Source: CAZDVQ01 sp964508975
GTDB lineage: Bacteria; Bacteroidota; Bacteroidia; Chitinophagales; Saprospiraceae
Reading direction: 5' to 3'
NCBI GenBank assembly: GCA_964508975.1
Contig: CAZDVQ010000085.1
Span: 1-14,966, forward strand
Length of the DNA stretch: 14,966 nucleotides
Position numbers and translations under genes: made by a program. Below the pieces are notes generated by a model. The model was not told where the DNA came from and did not search any database. It worked only from the letters and a program-made list of their open reading frames with translations. Numbering within the stretch: the stretch's first letter is position 1; every line of letters starts with the position of its first letter. Shown here in pieces: positions 13,177 to 14,966 of the stretch.

Positions 13177-14595
13177 ATGCGCCTACAACTCGAACCGGAA
13201 CAGAAAGCTCTAGAAATTAACCTGGACGAAAGCATATATGGGTCCTTCGCCGAGATCGGTGCTGGACAAGAAGTAGCCAGGCACTTTTTCCAAGTTGGAG
13301 GCGCAGCCGGAACGATTGCCAAGACCATGTCGGCCTACGACAAAACCGTTTCAGACCGCATTTATGGCCCCGAAGAAAAAGGCCGATATGTTTGTGAATC
13401 AAGGGTTTATAAAATGCTTGACCACGAGTACGACCTCATGGTGTCGCGCCTCCGGGAAGAGCGCCCAGGCACCCGGTTCTTCGCCTTTGCCGATACCATC
13501 TCGGCCATCAACTACCATAAGACCAACAAAGGCGACGGCTGGATGGGCATTCGTTTTCAATGTGAGCCAGGCGGCGACGCCAACGATATCGTGATGCATA
13601 TCAAGATGTTGGATAACGACAATACCTTGCAGCAACAAGCCGTAGGCATACTTGGTGTTAACCTTATTTATGCTTGCTCTCGTTACCGCACCAAGATTGA
13701 CCAGCTCATATCATCGTTGTTAGATAATCTGCATGGCAGGATGCAAATTGATATGTTGCGCATCCAAGGGCCTGATTTCAGGCATGTAGACAACCGTTTG
13801 GTGGCCTTGGCGCTTATCCGCCACAACATGACCGACGTGTCGATGTTTGACAGTAAAGGCAACCCAGTGCACGCCTCGGAGTACCTCTATAAAAACCCGA
13901 CCTTGGTGGTTCGCGGCAGTTGGCGCCCCCCTACCCTAGTAAACCTAGACATGCAAGCCGCTGCTATGCAGCAGTTTATAGATCTTCCAAGCATTGATAC
14001 GAGTAGGATAAAAGTACTTTCGGAAATTACCCTGAGCAACTTGCAGCTGTTTGGCGATGTGGACGAAAAAGACTTTCTCGACCGGGTGGATGTGCTTGGA
14101 CGGCTCGGGCATACGGTCATCCTCTCGAATTGTGATGAATATGCCAAGCTGGTGGCTTACTTGAGCGACTATAAAATACCGCATCTGGGCTTGGTTATCG
14201 GGGTGAGGAACTTGATGGAAATTATCCGCCGCAAGTATGAAAACTTTACTGATGGCCGCTTGTTGGCCAGTATTGGCGACATATTCGTGTCGAACGCACG
14301 CCTATACGTGTACCCCTCGCAACAGCCTGGCAGCGATGTGCTATTGACTTGCCAGAACGTTGCAATACCCGAGGGCGTCAAATATCTTTACAAGCATTTA
14401 CTTGAAAATCAACAGATTATAGACATTACTGGCTTCCGTAAAGATATCCTGAACATCTACTCCACACAAGTACTAGACCTACTGCGCAGCGATGCCGAAG
14501 GTTGGGACAAATTCGTGCCCGAAGAGGTGGCCAAACTCATCCGGGAGAACTGTTTATTTGGATTCCCTTGCCAACGCATGGAGTTCGAATATTAG
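13177..14595 (+). CDS. Conserved Bacteroidota protein of unknown function, 472 aa
   Basis: A soluble-looking 472-aa protein with no signal peptide or membrane segment. The start (M-R-L-x-L-E-P-E-Q-K-A-L-E-I-N-L-D) and the following F-A-E-I-G-A-G-Q-E-V-A-R-x-F-F and A-K-T-M-S-A-Y-D segments are, from memory, strongly conserved in Bacteroidota homologues of the same length. Database labels for this family vary, including nicotinate-nucleotide adenylyltransferase and TonB-dependent receptor. I see neither a H-x-G-H nucleotidyltransferase motif nor a beta-barrel or plug, so I do not adopt either. Other conserved-looking parts are F-A-F-A-D-T-I-S (about 102-109), G-W-M-G-I-R-F-Q (about 121-128) and E-K-D-F-L-D-R-V-D (about 298-306). 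The gene stands alone between a divergent small gene and tRNA-Arg(CCG). A housekeeping role is a guess from its conservation. Confidence 0.85.
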   Translation: MRLQLEPEQKALEINLDESIYGSFAEIGAGQEVARHFFQVGGAAGTIAKTMSAYDKTVSDRIYGPEEKGRYVCESRVYKMLDHEYDLMVSRLREERPGTRFFAFADTISAINYHKTNKGDGWMGIRFQCEPGGDANDIVMHIKMLDNDNTLQQQAVGILGVNLIYACSRYRTKIDQLISSLLDNLHGRMQIDMLRIQGPDFRHVDNRLVALALIRHNMTDVSMFDSKGNPVHASEYLYKNPTLVVRGSWRPPTLVNLDMQAAAMQQFIDLPSIDTSRIKVLSEITLSNLQLFGDVDEKDFLDRVDVLGRLGHTVILSNCDEYAKLVAYLSDYKIPHLGLVIGVRNLMEIIRRKYENFTDGRLLASIGDIFVSNARLYVYPSQQPGSDVLLTCQNVAIPEGVKYLYKHLLENQQIIDITGFRKDILNIYSTQVLDLLRSDAEGWDKFVPEEVAKLIRENCLFGFPCQRMEFEY

Positions 14596-14632
14596 TTATT
14601 AGGTTTAAGGGATAAGGTTACAGGGATAAGGA
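14591..14632. repeat. Degenerate 7-bp tandem repeat (ATAAGGG)
   Basis: The heptamers ATTAGTT, ATTAGGT, TTAAGGG, ATAAGGT, TACAGGG and ATAAGGA follow in phase. The first one contains the stop codon of the preceding gene (TAG at 14593-14595). Confidence 0.55.
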
Positions 14633-14670
14633 ATTCCAGATTTATCTATTACTACAATTTAAAAAAATAG

Positions 14671-14678
14671 TATCTTTG
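14671..14678 (+). promoter_or_regulatory. -7 promoter box of tRNA-Arg(CCG)
   Basis: TATCTTTG, identical to the box of the other arginine tRNA, lies 16 bp before the tRNA. There is no clear -33 element. Confidence 0.55.
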
Positions 14679-14694
14679 CGCTGCGAAAGCATAG

Positions 14695-14768
14695 CCGTGC
14701 GTAGCTCAACTGGATAGAGTGTCGGTTTCCGGAGCCGAAGGTTAGAGGTTCGACCCCTCTCGTGCGGA
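14695..14768 (+). tRNA. tRNA-Arg (anticodon CCG)
   Basis: A complete cloverleaf of 74 nt including the discriminator A. The acceptor CCGTGCG pairs with CGTGCGG with two G-U pairs. The D-stem is GCTC/GAGT, the anticodon stem TCGGT/GCCGA with loop TTCCGGA (anticodon CCG), and the T-stem AGAGG/CCTCT with loop TTCGACC. No CCA is encoded. It reads CGG codons. A T-rich stretch and a hairpin element follow and may end transcription. Confidence 0.96.
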
Positions 14769-14783
14769 CAATTATAAGTTTAT

Positions 14784-14920
14784 TTTTTGGGCGCTGCGGC
14801 GCCATCGCGAGTACTACTGCTGTAGCTATCGCGGTGGCGCCGCCGCTGCTTTCTGGGCTTCGCTAATCGCTCGGTGCTACGCACCAGGCCTGCGGCCTGC
14901 CCGCCAAGCAGCTAGCGCGC
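14784..14920 (-). repeat. Hairpin repeat, family A, copy 5 (long-stem version)
   Basis: This has the linkers of copies 1 and 2 in the same orientation. The hairpins on the minus strand are GGTGC-GTA-GCACC (14873-14885) and AGGCC-GCA-GGCCT (14886-14898). The third position is occupied by a much longer structure, 14796-14843: nine pairs, one G-T, five pairs, an internal loop, then CTAC/GTAG around a four-base tip. It begins about 15 bp after the tRNA. Confidence 0.8.
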
Positions 14921-14966
14921 AATGCCATTAAGCGTTAATTATTTTGTTTGTTTTTCAGCATTTTTC

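Noticed and set aside
1..14920. A CRISPR array, suggested by several repeats in the window.
   Set aside because: No regularly spaced direct repeats with unique spacers and no cas genes; the repeats are either hairpin elements or contiguous tandem arrays.

Overview
The window looks like the chromosome of a member of the Bacteroidota, most likely the family Sphingobacteriaceae (Pedobacter or Mucilaginibacter type). The reasons are: several -7 boxes of the Bacteroidota form TAnnTTTG, no conspicuous Shine-Dalgarno sequences, a bacillithiol deacetylase gene (bshB1), two lipoproteins of Bacteroidota type, an OmpA/SPOR envelope protein, and a 472-aa protein family that I know from this phylum. It is ordinary chromosome; I see no phage, plasmid, CRISPR or transposase gene.

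Layout from left to right: a hairpin repeat; a small Cys-rich lipoprotein (163-666, +) convergent with an RsmB-type rRNA m5C methyltransferase (681-1883, -); about 800 bp without a convincing gene, filled with several repeat types; an AT-rich lipoprotein with YD-like repeats (2692-3540, +); tRNA-Arg(UCU) (-) with a terminator; bshB1 (3788-4504, +), tail-to-tail with a MoxR AAA+ ATPase (4501-5529, -); about 960 bp without a gene, holding two kinds of hairpin element and a ~324-bp nested inverted repeat; a marR-pirin pair (6492-7868, +); a heptamer tandem repeat broken by a 100-N assembly gap; an RsmF-like rRNA methyltransferase (8190-9536, +); a minus-strand envelope cluster of a 49-aa membrane protein, an OmpA/SPOR protein, an alpha/beta hydrolase and a SanA/DUF218 protein (13064 down to 9544); a conserved 472-aa protein of unknown function (13177-14595, +); tRNA-Arg(CCG); and one more hairpin element.

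The genes are mostly housekeeping: two rRNA cytosine-5 methyltransferases, two arginine tRNAs, low-molecular-weight thiol synthesis and cell-envelope upkeep. The marR-pirin pair looks like a small self-contained regulated unit.

The part worth a second look lies between the genes. Five copies of a ~105-140 bp element keep the same linker blocks while the stems of their hairpins differ completely in sequence yet stay self-complementary, and the loops nearly always read GNA or GNNA on one strand. One copy sits inside the signal-peptide-coding part of the OmpA-family gene without breaking the frame. Separately, at least six intergenic stretches are tandem repeats with a period of exactly 7 bp but unrelated unit sequences. 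Three of them touch or overlap a stop codon or lie within a few bases of one.
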